Assembly (NCBI GenBank): GCA_002633005.1 | Contig: NMRA01000531.1 | Span: 78,590 to 140,589, forward strand | Direction of reading: 5' to 3' | DNA from: Phoronis australis | Lineage: Eukaryota; Phoronida; Phoronidae | DNA: 62,000 nt | Shown: positions 1 to 11,345 of the stretch, piece after piece | How positions within the stretch are numbered: the stretch's first letter is position 1 | Layout of the letters: the number at the start of each line of letters is the position of its first letter | Position numbers and translations under genes: made by a program | Notes under the pieces: generated by a model | Databases searched by the model: none | The model's input: only the letters and a program-made list of their open reading frames with translations | What the model was told of the DNA's origin: nothing

Positions 1-2584
1 AAGTGAGACTCTTGAGGTACGGTTCTAAATAATACATCGATTTCTAGACAAAATTAGTCACCCAACCGCCAGTTAAAGTGGCCATTCTTCCCACGCACAG
101 AGGCGTGGCCGTGGGCGTGGATTGAAATAGTCTGCCCTCTGGTTAACTGTCAGCAAGGGTTGGGTTGCGATGTGCCTGGTCTGGCCAAAACAGAAGAAAT
201 CGAAGTGTCGAGCAGTAGACAGATCGTTTTTTATTTTGAAATTTGAAACCAAAATAAAATGCTTTGATATCAACAGAAATTAAAATCTTTAGGAGCAAAC
301 CCTAAAAATACCTGGTGAGCAGGTTGAAGTCTCTTTCAGTGGCGGATAAACACTTTCAATATTGCGATTTAATTTGTTTATCACGTTCCAAACCTCTTTA
401 AAAAGATTCCATTGTGACCTTGTTTGGTGCCAAACGTCGCACTCGGCTCGTGTTCATCGACGCAGAATTTGGACTGGGATGTGAACAATTTTTCATTGAC
501 TATCGATATACCTTGTTTTTCGAAGGCACAATCTGTTTTTTTTTCTTGGTTTTAGTGTGCAATGGTGTCATTTTTATGACTCACAAGCCAAAAAAACTTT
601 GAAAAAGACATTATTTCACACTAAATATGCCATGATTACATTTTAGTTCTAATTCAAAATAAATGTGTTAATTACTTTAGATTTCTTCGTTCTCTGAAAC
701 AATTTACGACTAGTGGGCAAATATTTCAAGATAAGGTTAATAAAAAGTTATCCTGTAAACATAGGTTTAATTTCGATGCTGAATGAAAATCTTTGGTCAT
801 TGCTACATTCATGTTGGATAAGTTCACAGTTTGGTGCCTGAAGTTGTCCTATGCAATTATAAACGTAAAAATATACCTTGAGCAATGTTTAGATCGATTC
901 GTATAGGGTGGTATGATCCACTTCATCAGTACCGGGCAAAAGGGCACAACAGAAAAGAGCACGGTTTTTAACTTTTTTGCAATATTTTTTACCATTTTTG
1001 CACAACGTTTTAATTAATGTGCCCGTACGTGTACATTACGTTAGATATTTGACTTAATTTGAACTTAGGAACACTAGTTCTCGAAAACGGCTCGGTGGAA
1101 TTCGCTGAAAATTTTCAAACTTAATATTTATTCATCAATCTCAAAAACCCTCGCAGGATTTTCGATATAAAGAACTGGTTTTTGCGTAATGCATGAAAGA
1201 CGAAAATGACGTTTTGCGAGTTGAATGTTCTCAGATTCCAAACTAAAAGACTAATCGAAAATTCCTAGCAGCGTTTTTGAGGTAACTGGTGAAGCTTTCA
1301 TTTAAAAGGGTTTCATTAAAATCGACCGAGGCGTTATTTTGCTATGAATATACCTTTCATAAAAATGAAATTTTGACTTAAAAAGGTGTTATTGTAGCAG
1401 CAGCAGAAGCAGTAGCAGCAGCAGTAGCAGCAGCAGTAGCAGCAGCAGCAGCAGTAGTAGTAATCATAATAATAATAACACATAAATATAGAAACACATT
1501 TTAATAATCCCAGATGTTTTTCTTTCGGGAAATGTATACTTTTACTAGTTGACGGAGACCGTTTAATTGATATAGGAGTTAGAATGGAGGCCACTAAACA
1601 AGATTTGAGATACAAGTAGGCGCGTACGTCACCTGACCCCCTCTGGTGTTTAATATAACAGATGGTCATCACACCCTACTGAATGAAAAATCAATACTTA
1701 GTGAGTTAGTACCAGTTGAACTACTGAAAATGAATGTTATACATAGGCCTAGCTTTTTCAGATTAAATGCCGGAAGTCGTGTACGCAGTTTTAATAATGC
1801 AGGAATGTCTCGGGTTCTGTCACAGGAATTTATTGGAACATATTAAGCAAAATTTAAAAAATTTAAAAAATTGCTAACTTTGTTTCTTACTTACTTCAGA
1901 AGCTTATTAACCGTGAATCAAATTCTACCCAGTTGCGATGCCATAATAACTAACAAAGTGTGGAGTTGGAATTGCTTCACTGTATGAGGTCTTCGTGTGA
2001 ATAAGACCCTCGCTAGCATATACTAACACCAGGGCCACATGAGTGGCTAAATGCTTGGTTTTAACAAGAAAGACATCTTTCGCCAAGAATCCATTTGTTC
2101 TCTCACCACCTGAGTCGCTTATAAGCGAAACTTATAGTCAAAACACGTTTACTCTCTCGATAAACTGATTATAAACTATTAAAAGGCTTTCTTCCCCTGC
2201 GCATATGTGTCCTTTGAAAAAAGCGGTCCGGCTACAAAAAGGCTTGCGAAAACGCCAGCAAAACGCTGGGAGTTTTAGCCAGTTTGAGAACAGGTTGTAC
2301 TTTTTTCAAAGTCCACAAATCTGCTGACCGATGTTTCCATCGTTTGATTCTCCACAAAATTAAATGCGTCGCTCATGTGACGTAATGAGCTTAGAAGCAT
2401 CTGCTTCTGAAGCAGTGTATTCAGTAACGCTAGTTTGCGAACCAATATCTCGTACTATTCGCATGAGCGCTCGCGACCTTGCTACCCAACAACACATTTG
2501 CCAGTTGTAAATTGATAGCAAAACAACGGAATCAATTGCATGATCAAATTTTCTTTGGTATTAGATCCCAGAAGCGCTGTTACA
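1..2584. other. Left flank, no gene recognised
   Basis: AT-rich sequence with only short open frames that have no family signature and no convincing splice context. The one clear structure is the AGC microsatellite near 1397-1460. The 5' UTR exon and promoter of GCNT gene 1 could lie here or outside the window, but I cannot place them. Confidence 0.5.
1397..1475. repeat. AGC-rich microsatellite grading into ATA/ATC
   Basis: Imperfect (AGC)n with interspersed AGT triplets, followed by TAGTAGTAATCATAATAATAAT. The Cys/Tyr-rich open frame on the minus strand here is only a translation of this repeat. Confidence 0.9.
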
Positions 2585-3660
2585 GTTTTCTACAAGAGCA
2601 ACGCGGAGCGTTGAAATGCGCCCACGAATGCAACGCATATGGTGTGCGTTAACGGTCGTTTATTTGTATCATAAAAGTGGTCATTAGATGGAGCAAAAGC
2701 GTCCAATCCATTCGAAAACGGGAACATGTCATTGGTTCTTTAATAGAAATCTATAATTCACCAAATTCCATAAAAATCTGTCAAGGAACTTCAGAGAAAC
2801 AAAGGAAAACTGAATAAAATGAAATTGCCACCAGGGGACACAGCGTTGGTTGGATCCACCTGAAAGTCGTCGTTGTCTGTTGTTAGCTTCATGTAAATAC
2901 ATTTATCAAATTTAATAAATATTGTGTAGTGACTTTAGGAGATTCAGCTATGGGCGCAAAACAAAACAAAACAAAACAAAACAAAACTGCCACTACGAGA
3001 CGCCACAATAGTCAAAGTCGTTATCGTCAACTGTCTTTTTAACACTGAGAACATATACTCCAATTTTCAAAACCATCCTTAGAATGGTTTGGTTGATGGA
3101 GGAGTGGATGCTAAAAAACAGACTCGAAAACAGAAAAAATGGCCACTAGGTGGCGCAAAATACCTTGATTCCATCTGAAAACAGGATAGCGTCATGTCAC
3201 CAATAGATACCTATATTCAAAATTTTATGAAAATCCGTCGAAGATCTTTGAAGATAAAGAGGTAAACGTAAAAAACTAAAATTGCCACTAGAGGGCACAC
3301 CGAGAGTCATATCCGCTTGAAAGTCGTCGTCGTCTGTTGTCAATATCATATAAATAAACTTGATAAATTTAGTAAAGATCCTGCAAACGGTTTAGGAGAT
3401 ACAGCCATAGGCGCAAAAAAAAAACTGCCACTAGGAGGCGCCACAGTGGTAAAAAAATCGTCAGCCGTCCTCTTCATAGTAAGAACATACATTTCAATTT
3501 TCACAATCATCCTTAGAGTGGTTTGGTTGATAGAGGGGTGGACGCCAAAAAACGGACTCGAAAACAGTAGAAATGGCCACTAGGTGGCGCAAACTACGTC
3601 GAATCTATCTGAAAACGGAAGGATAGCGTCATCTTACTAATAGATGCCTATATGTAATGT
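2585..3660 (+). repeat. CTCF-motif repeat family, copy R1
   Basis: Begins with the family start motif (AACGCGGAGCGTTGAAATGC, from about 2600) and continues as diverged monomers of about 142-162 bp. Each monomer shares an A-rich stretch running into a CCACTAGGNGGC-type core. Cores start at 2828, 2990, 3143, 3285, 3428 and 3577. Those at 3143, 3285 and 3577 fit CCASYAGRKGGCRS exactly. The same monomers recur at 5.5-8.1 and 42.2-45.0 kb in the same orientation. The class of mobile element is unknown to me. Confidence 0.8.
2956..2987 (+). repeat. (AAAAC)n microsatellite
   Basis: About six AAAAC units sit inside repeat copy R1, directly before the core at 2990. In sister monomers this position is a plain A-run, so it is a local expansion. 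Confidence 0.9.
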
Positions 3661-4093
3661 CTTTGAGGTTTCTTCTTGAGCATTTATATCGGAACGAAAT
3701 TTGAGGGGAACCGAGCGAAACCATGCAATAACATACTAATTAAGGCAAGGCTGAATTTCCAAAATGTGCTCATTACATGAACGTCTCTGCTACAAATACT
3801 GTAAAATGTATTTAAAATTAAGTCAAAACATGATAAAAATGGTAATGCCTTTTCTTTTACATTCCATCCAAGCGCACATCGCAACTTCACAGTCCCATCA
3901 CCAAAGTTTTTGTCTGATAAAAATACCAACAAAAACTTGATATCATTTTAATATTTTGATCAAATATTCATTGCTCAACTATTGGATGCGTTTTAGTCCA
4001 ATGACTATGCAAACATGTACAGGGTCTTCTCTTTATAAGAGGAAATGCTCTGAAGCTAAATAGTGAATGTCTATTGATTTTTGCACGTTTCAG
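3661..4093 (+). other. Upstream of GCNT gene 1; 3' part of a 5'-UTR intron
   Basis: No coding potential recognised. The stretch ends in a pyrimidine-rich tract and TTTCAG at 4088-4093. This aligns with an equivalent TTTCAG at 53767-53772 before gene 2. In both genes the acceptor is followed by a purine-rich leader and the same ATG context, so this is probably the end of an intron whose 5' UTR exon I could not find. Confidence 0.55.
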
Positions 4094-4167
4094 GGAAAGA
4101 AGAGGCTGAAGGACAGTAAAGGGGTCATTTCAAAGAAAACGTGGCTGAGAAGGTCTGAGAATTTTCA

Positions 4168-5230
4168 ATGAGGCTAAAAAGGTACGCAACTGCCAAGTGT
4201 TTATTTGGTGGCACTGCCATCAGCATATTTCTCTTCGTTTTAAGTGTAAATTGGCAAAAGCTTGAATTCGATGAGCTTGGGACGATTCAGCAACCACAAC
4301 AGCTGGCATATAGACAGGTGGTGACTGTAACGCCATCCTTGCGACCAACGTCAAAGGGGAAAACGAGGTCTCTTTTATCTGTGAGCTGCCCAGAACTCAT
4401 CTCTGGTCAGGCTGTAGAGTTGAAGCACAGCCAGACACTTATGAAGCTCTTCAAGCGCAAGGCAATCCCTGAAGACGACTTTCCTCAGCTCACGAAAAAC
4501 TGCTCGGAATTCACAGAGACTAGAGGTTACATTACGAAGCCCGGTCCAACAGAAGAGGAGAGAGAATATCCAATTGCATTCAGTATCTTGGGATACCAGC
4601 ACGTGGAGCAGATCGAGAGACTGTTAAATGTGATTTACAGGCCACAGAATTTTTACTGCATCCACATTGACAGGAAAAGCGCCAAACGAGTGTTAGAAGG
4701 TGTCACATCAATAGCTCGCTGCCTTTCCAATGTATTTCTAGCAAAGAGGCAGGAAGCTATAGTGTATGCTGGTTTCACAAGACTCCAAGCTGATTTGAAC
4801 TGTATGGAAGATGCCTTGAATAGCGAGGTTCGTTGGAGGTATCTTATCAACCTTTCTGCGGAAATGTTCCCGTTGCGAACAAATCACGAGCTAGTCCGCA
4901 TCTTAAAGGTATATAACGGCTCTAACGACATTGAAGGTAAACGGATAGCGGGCCACGACTGGCGCTGGAAAACATCTTTCAAAGAAGAAAATGGCAAACT
5001 TCACAAAACCAAAGTCACCAAACCTCCACCACCACACGCGATCAAGATCGTGAAGGGTAGTGCTTACGGTGCGTTCACTAGGGAATTTCTGAAGTATGCA
5101 CTACATGACCCCAGGGCTAAAGATTTACTGAATTGGATGAAGGACACGAACAGCCCAGACGAGATATTCTTTCCAACATTGCATAATGTCAGGGACAATC
5201 CACAGCTTACTGTGCCAGGCAGTTTCAAAG
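4168..5230 (+). CDS. GCNT: GCNT-like beta-1,6-GlcNAc transferase, gene 1, coding exon 1
   Basis: Encodes residues 1-354 and the first base of codon 355 of a predicted Golgi type II membrane glycosyltransferase (GT14, Branch family). Enzymes of this family add beta-1,6-GlcNAc to O-glycan core 1 or to polylactosamine. Visible features: short basic N-terminus, TM anchor at about residues 9-28, stem to about 130, Branch domain from about 134 (YPIAFSILGY), the YCIHIDRKS block at 163-171, the INLS..FPLRTN block at 227-239, GSAYGAFTREF near 297-307, and SPDE at 329-332 whose Glu matches the family catalytic base. NxS/T sites lie at 111, 228 and 250. The donor is AAAG|GTAAAG after 5230; read through, the frame stops at 5259. 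The ATG at 4168 is chosen because the paralogue keeps the same TCAATGAGG context. Acceptor specificity (core 2, core 4 or I-branching) cannot be told from sequence. Exon 2 is 13215-13495, giving 447 aa, close to vertebrate GCNT1 and GCNT3. Confidence 0.93.
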
Positions 5231-5509
5231 GTAAAGTAGATATCACCTGCTTAAAGTAACCGCACACCTGTATCTTTTTTACCAAGGGTAACATTTCCTC
5301 AAGCATATTTCAGTAACTGTTTATGAATCCCAAAACCGTATGAATTTCAGAACCCTATATCATACTATCATATTTAATACATCAGAAAAGTGATTGCTCA
5401 CTTGCAGTAAAGTGAGTACGTGTTTTCCTACGAATGATTCTGCAGTGATCCTTTAAATTCCAGATATGAAACTTTTCCCACCAAAGTAGTTCCTAAAAAC
5501 CATAAGCTT

Positions 5510-6610
5510 TAAAAACAGCAACAGGAAGCGTTGGTATGCGCCTTCCCTGGGCATCGCATGCAGTGCAGAAACAATTTGTGATTAATATGTTGAACATTCT
5601 CCATAGAAAAAAAAATGATATTCAAGTAGTACATTGCGGGCATGAATCAAGTGGGACAAAAATTAGCAGATGAATCTTCTCATTAATGAGAACACATATG
5701 GTGAATTCAACAAACTAAAATTGAAGCTGGCGCAACTATTCATAATAGTAGTAGTGTTTGTCCGAAAGGACTATCTGTAGTAGAAACATAAGTTCAACAT
5801 TTCAGACTCAAGTAGTAACGCAGAAAGACCTGGTCGCAGAAAAAAATGAAATTGCCTCTCCGATGCAAAGCACAATTTCTCAGGAAATTTACGTCACTGT
5901 GCTTCCAGCCCCAGTACAAATAAATAAGTCAAGCTTCATAACCATGTTTGCATCCATGTAGTGGTGGCTGTAAAAAATTGCCGCAAGGAGACAGCATTTA
6001 CCTGATTCGTCTGAAATTTAAAAAGTGTGTGGGCTCGATCCTGTAACGCCCGCGATGCCAGGCTAATGCTTTGCTGGTGGAGTTAAATTCGACTTCTTAA
6101 ACGAAGCGGATTTAACTGGGAGTCACCGGGCTTGATTTCAGCGAATGTCTGGCAGAGCACGGTGATTTTGTTGTTTTATGGCTTTGGTCAAAGCTAATAA
6201 CAAAATGTCTAACTCATTTAACAATAATCCCCAAATACATTTTCCGATAATGACTCTTAAGGTGACTAGACTCGGTAGGCACTGAAATAGACGGAAAGAA
6301 AACAAGCTGACAGCAGATCCATCCAAAAATAAAAACCAGCAGTGCTCTTAAATATCATGAAGATCCATAATAGAAATTAGTTAATATTCACAGGCTCAAA
6401 GGGTAATGCGGAAGTTTCATTAAAATCCGTCAGTTGGTTCAAATCAAATCATCTAGAAAAGCTCTTCCCAAAATGGCCACTAAGATGCGCTGCAGTGGTC
6501 GAAGCCATCCCAAAATCAAAGGATGGCAGCGCATTGACATCGATCTTGAACGGTAACACCAGTAAATTTGGTTCCTACAGTACGTCAAGAGCATCGTTCT
6601 GAGTCCACTA
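5510..6610 (+). repeat. Degenerate CTCF-motif repeat family, copy R2
   Basis: Contains a decayed family start (GGAAGCGTTGGTATGCGCC near 5524) and weakened cores such as CCGCAAGGAGACAGC near 5981 and CCACTAAGATGCGC near 6475. Phrases such as 'TTCATTAAAATCCGTCA' match the intact copies. None of the cores keeps a perfect CTCF-type match. Boundaries are approximate. Confidence 0.55.
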
Positions 6611-6954
6611 GTGCCATAAATTGCCAAATGTAACGAACTCTTAGGCGTGCTTCTGTCTGCGTCACCGCGAGAATCACCTTTTAATTCAAACAGCAGCAAA
6701 TAACACCCGCACGCAGTGGTGTTCTATTCAAACCCCTATTCAATACAACTGGTATCGGCCTTTTGTTGTTTATGCTGGGATCTCGCGGTGACGCAACATG
6801 GTACGAAAAGGCTGCTTTACTTATCATTTGAATGGCTTACATTTGCGCAATTGAACTCGCGTTTTCTTAATATTTTATTAAGACTTTGCTAGGACTATCT
6901 GGTTAACCCAATACATCTAAAATAACAAAATTCCGTTGAAGTTGGGCTTTAAAA

Positions 6955-8120
6955 AGCCTCTTGCTGAGAACAAAATGACCACTAGGAGGTGCTGCAGTTG
7001 TCAAATCCGCCCATAAAACTTAATGGTGCCGGCACATTGACATCATTTACCTTTGCGTCAAGTTTCATTGAAATCCGTCAAGATATATCCTCCGCAAAGG
7101 GTCTTCCTCAAAATCGCCACAGCTCTAGAGGTCAAATGCGCTCGAAAATCCAATGGTGCTGCCAGCGCGTTGTCATTATTGTGTTAAGTTTCATTGATAT
7201 CCGTTAATCGGCTCTCCTTAGAACTAAGGAGATACGGGGTTTCAGGTATGACAAATAAAATTACTGCCAAGGAGCCCCGCAATATTCGGATCCATCAGAA
7301 GATCGTCTTCAGCTAATTTTCTCAAGAGCAACGCTGAGCGTTGAAATGCACCCATGGCAGTACCGCAAACGGAAAGCTTCAAGGGGTGTTTAATAAAGAT
7401 CATAAATATGGCTATTAGATGGCGCAGAATACATCTCTCCAACCCAAAACAGATTAGCGTCGTCGTCTTCCGAATAGAAAACTATTGCCTAAAATTCATA
7501 AAAATACTAAAGGTTATCAAGGCGAACGCGAAAAAATATATGAACTGCCATCAGGAGACGAACCAGTAGTACGATTCGTACTACACCTGTTGTCAAGTAA
7601 TAGGAATACGCTTGCCAAACTTCCAAAATATCTTGCAAGGGTTTAGCAGATACAGCCCAGATGTAAAAATGTCAAAATAAAAACTTGGTAGCTAAGTTTC
7701 ATTAAAAACCATCGAAGACTCTGGTAAAACAGGGAAAACACAACAACTAAATTTGCCACAAGGGGTCACAGCGGTTGTACGAGTTGTCCGAAAATACAGG
7801 TAAGATGTGCTCTCCTCCATAGGAAGACATCTCAAAATAAAAATTCATTGAGCATCTTTGTGGATAAATAGGCGATCGCCATAACAATAGTCGAATATAG
7901 TAAAAATGAGCAATAGGTGTAACAAATACGTCGTATCCAAAGACAAAACGGCAAACGCCCGAAAGTCTTCGTCATCCGTGGTTAAGTTGATAGGAATACA
8001 CTAGAGAAATTCCGCAACGATCTTGCAAAGTTTTTAGGTGATACAGTCGCGAACGCCGGAAGGACACCGAACAGACATGGCGGAAATATGTGACCGGCGC
8101 ACACAAACCAGCACTGTAAG
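6955..8120 (+). repeat. CTCF-motif repeat family, copy R3 (diverged)
   Basis: Core-like motifs at about 6979 (CCACTAGGAGGTGC), 7412 (CTATTAGATGGCGC), 7549 and 7755. A family start motif (AACGCTGAGCGTTGAAATGC) lies at about 7330. The copy ends with a GCGAACGCCGG-type segment and an ATATGTGACC stretch near 8090, similar to the 3' ends near 44340 and 45000. Confidence 0.65.
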
Positions 8121-9244
8121 GAGGACATAAATGTTACATCCTGCAATTATCAACAGCACACCGTCCTCAATCCTTCAATTCACACCATAAGTGTACAAAA
8201 ATACTGCAGATGTGTTAGTGATTACCGTTTCAATTTACGATTAAGTCATATTTTGCCATTGTCGCCTACAATGTTGCATACTCATTTAATAAGCAAGTAA
8301 ATGGTCAGTGTTTTTTGATATAAGGGTGGTCAATACTCTCTTTATATCAGCGCCAAAGATGATAATGACTTCTGTAAATTGATGAACGGTGACAAAGTTA
8401 TTGCAACAAAAACTTTCAGTAGTGTTTGCAATTACGTCATCAGGATTCAGAGGTGCGCAATGTTGGAGGACAAACAATCGTATGGCGGTGGTCAATGATA
8501 GCAAACCCAGCTATCAGGAGTTGTTCGCTGCTGGTGATAGGCTTATGTACGAAAACTAATGACATTTATCTTAAGCATAGAGCCCTATAAAATTCCGACA
8601 TCGGAGCGGGAAAAATCGAGACCAGTGAAACAAAGCGACCGGGGACAAAGAGACGGGGAACGTCCTGTTTTGGGGTTGGCGATTTTGCAGTGCCGAATGT
8701 CCAAGTTAAATCTTCACCGATTACAAAATAGCCGGCTGAACATGTCTTTCAGTTCAGCAAAAGCCGCCATGTTGTCGGTGCTGGAATTGTGTGCTGTTCA
8801 CACTAAATAAGCAACATCTACTTCACTACTTGATGGTGAAAAATGTTGAATCGTACAAAGTAGTAGGTAAAGATATGTCTCACCAAATTTCTCTGTAAAA
8901 TATTGGTGAAAATAATTCATATACAAATTTAGACTCAAAACATATGCCGCTGGCGTCCAAGCAGGCCGACCCGATCCAAATTTCACCGAAAAAGTTGCAA
9001 GAACTATGGGCTCGGTCTCCAATCTACGTACTCAGACTCATACGCATACTCGAGCTTTCATACTCAAAATCGTGCTCACTGGAGTCGTACTCAAAAAAGC
9101 GTATCTTATGTCGCATTTCGAGTAGACTCCAAACGTATTCAAATCTAACACTCATACTCGAGTCGCTATGGAACTCTTTATGATGTGAAATGCAAAACCA
9201 CGCAAAGTCGCGCTGATTCATCGCTCCCTATAGACCACGCAAGA

Positions 9245-10217
9245 GGTACCCGCTCATCCAAAACCTTTAGGGCAAACAGATGGCGCTTCTCATCAATCAC
9301 GTGTCATTTTATCGCTCTAATAAGACTGTATGCCAGAGAATCTTGACCAAGCTTCTTGACCTACATTCTGCTGCTGCTGACTGTAGCCACAGGTCACGAG
9401 AGTTCATGAACCAGACAGTGTATGTCTGAGTGGCGAATTTGTGCGGAAAAGAAATCTTTGTGTCCGACATTCCATGTTTAAAACCCCATTTGTAATAACT
9501 ATTTATAACATATAATTAAGATGAAAGTGTTAATAATCTACGCTGTTGTGGTTGCTCGGCCTAAGCGCTGGGGTAAAATATATACTCAATGAACGTGACC
9601 ATGGTGAGGCTACTAAACCGGGCCCGGCCACTTTTCCGCCCGGCGAGATTTTGGCAACGCAACAACCATATTAATTTTAATTAGGCTGAAATATAACCAC
9701 TATAGTTTTTAAATTATGCTTGAATTATACATGGTGATATACATGTTAGGTTTTATTCTCTTGCGATATTTTCTTTTTCGTTCAGTGTCTCGTTAGCCAA
9801 CAACACTGAGCCCAGTAGACCGGACTGGCCGTGGCACGGCACGGCAGCTGATGGTTCACTAAGTAGAAACGTCTGTAATATTTTATGTTCTGTCAACACT
9901 AAGGCAAAAGAGAGTGGCTTCAACTTATATAGTATCTTATTTATAAGGAACTGAACCATGCACTATGAACATGTTGGTGGCCATGATTAATAACAGCTGA
10001 CGGTATAAACAAAGAGTGAAGCACTGAGCTCATCATGTCACGTTGTGACAACGGCGATGTGACAACAGCAGCTGTAGAATGTATAGGTCAAGATGCTGGG
10101 TCAAGATTCAGTTCACACAAGAATGTCACATGACTGTAAGCAGCGCAGCCTGTTAGTAAAGCATCATTGCATCCAGCGCCATCTGTTTGCCGTAAAGGTT
10201 TTGGATGAGCGGGTACC
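9245..10217. mobile_element. Non-autonomous DNA transposon with 43-bp TIRs, copy 1
   Basis: Begins GGTACCCGCTCATCCAAAAC and ends with its near-perfect reverse complement (about 43 bp ending ...GATGGCGCT inward). The related sequence near 53350 lacks it, which gives an empty site. A second copy is at 23158-24457. There is no plausible transposase frame in 973 bp, so it is a MITE-like element. Superfamily unassigned. Confidence 0.85.
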
Positions 10218-10289
10218 CCAGCAACTAAATATCGTCTGCTGTCCCTACAACTACAAGAGTATAACGTGGAATTCGGAGTATTCTGTAAC

Positions 10290-10436
10290 CATGGGCGGAT
10301 CCAGGATTTTGAGTTGGGGGGGGCAGGGCAGAGTATTAGCCAGGATTTTGCCTGTCAGACATTGGCACTCCCGAACTGCCCAATGGAATCTTGGAGAATT
10401 ATAGGGGGGCCATGGCCCCCTCTAAATCCGCAACTG
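10290..10436. mobile_element. hAT-like MITE with 5-bp TSD GTAAC
   Basis: Ends CATGGGCGGATCC and GATTTAGAG...CGGATTT-type TIR (consensus CAGTGGCGGATCCAGGA), flanked by GTAAC at 10285-10289 and 10437-10441. The homologous empty site near 53270 has one copy of GTAAC. Contains an 8-G run. 147 bp, non-coding. Confidence 0.85.
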
Positions 10437-10659
10437 GTAACTGTTATTCATTTTTTTCAGTTTCAATACAATATTCTTATACCATTTCCTTGATACATGT
10501 GACAACTGTTAGGCTTTACTTCTCGAGTTCCTCATCTCTCGAAAATGTCTTAAGAAATTTGTAACAGCTTATCACATCAAAGAACCCCTGTTCTCTCTTG
10601 CTAATTTCGTCTTAAACATAGATCCCATTGCTGATGTCAAAACTTTGATACTGTATCTT

Positions 10660-10902
10660 CATAGGCGGATTTAGGGAGGCCCGACCCGATACTGGGGTTA
10701 GGAGCTAGTAGGACCGGGAGCTGATGAGGGGAAAACACGTTACCGTTTTTTTTAGTCCAACGATAGATTTCCTCAACAGGTATACAAGGTATACATCCTC
10801 GGCTCCCGCACCTTCCGGGCCGCCTGCGTGCACGTACAATCGAGTTTTGCCCAATTCACGAGCACGTCGGGCCCCCCTCATGGTATCCTAGATCCGCCAC
10901 TG
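10660..10902. mobile_element. hAT-like MITE with 5-bp TSD ATCTT
   Basis: TIRs CATAGGCGGATTTAGG and CCTAGATCCGCCACTG enclose 243 bp, flanked by ATCTT on both sides (10655-10659, 10903-10907). The homologous region in 52.9-53.1 kb lacks the insert. Confidence 0.85.
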
Positions 10903-11345
10903 ATCTTTGTATCTTACCGGGATGTATCAAGTTAGTTGACATTTGGCGCGTGAGTTAAAAAACAATACATCTGCAGGCATACAGAGTTCACCAGTGAACC
11001 GGACGAGACGTCTACTTAGATATCGGCAAACAAAATCTGGAATACCATTCGGGGATTGACGAATTCTAGATGACTGAACTATGATGTGAAATGTACCTGA
11101 CAGGGAAGCAAACTGTTTTTAACTTTCCTCGCCTCCTCGTCTTTTGAAGCCCTACAAACCGTGGGCACACCTACTGAAATAAGGTGCACAAACTTCTCAC
11201 ACGACTTTTCCCGCAACTGCTTTCGACTCTTGTAATGACTCGCCGACAAGGGATTAGAATGCTCCTGTTGCCAGGAATCGTAGAGTAAGAAGGAGTTTGT
11301 AAATTGACGGCGATGACATGCAGTGATACGGCTTGTTAATAAGGT

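Larger units (their letters stand above)
8996..11345 (+). mobile_element. Foldback-like DNA element, copy C (truncated, with nested insertions)
   Basis: From the segment reading CGGTCTCCAATCTACGTACT, this region matches the reverse complement of 52205-53600 over its length, except for three insertions here (9245-10217, 10290-10436, 10660-10902) that are absent there. The left end is a ~190-bp array of short motifs such as TACTCAGACTCATACTCGAG. The homology stops at about 11345, where the LINE tail begins, so the right end is lost. No transposase frame was recognised. Confidence 0.8.

Noticed and set aside
1334-1672. 112-codon Cys/Tyr-rich frame
   Set aside because: Translation of the AGC/AGT microsatellite.
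4375-5306. Minus-strand frames opposite the GCNT exons (also 54322-54933 and 13181-13468)
   Set aside because: Shadows of conserved plus-strand coding sequence.
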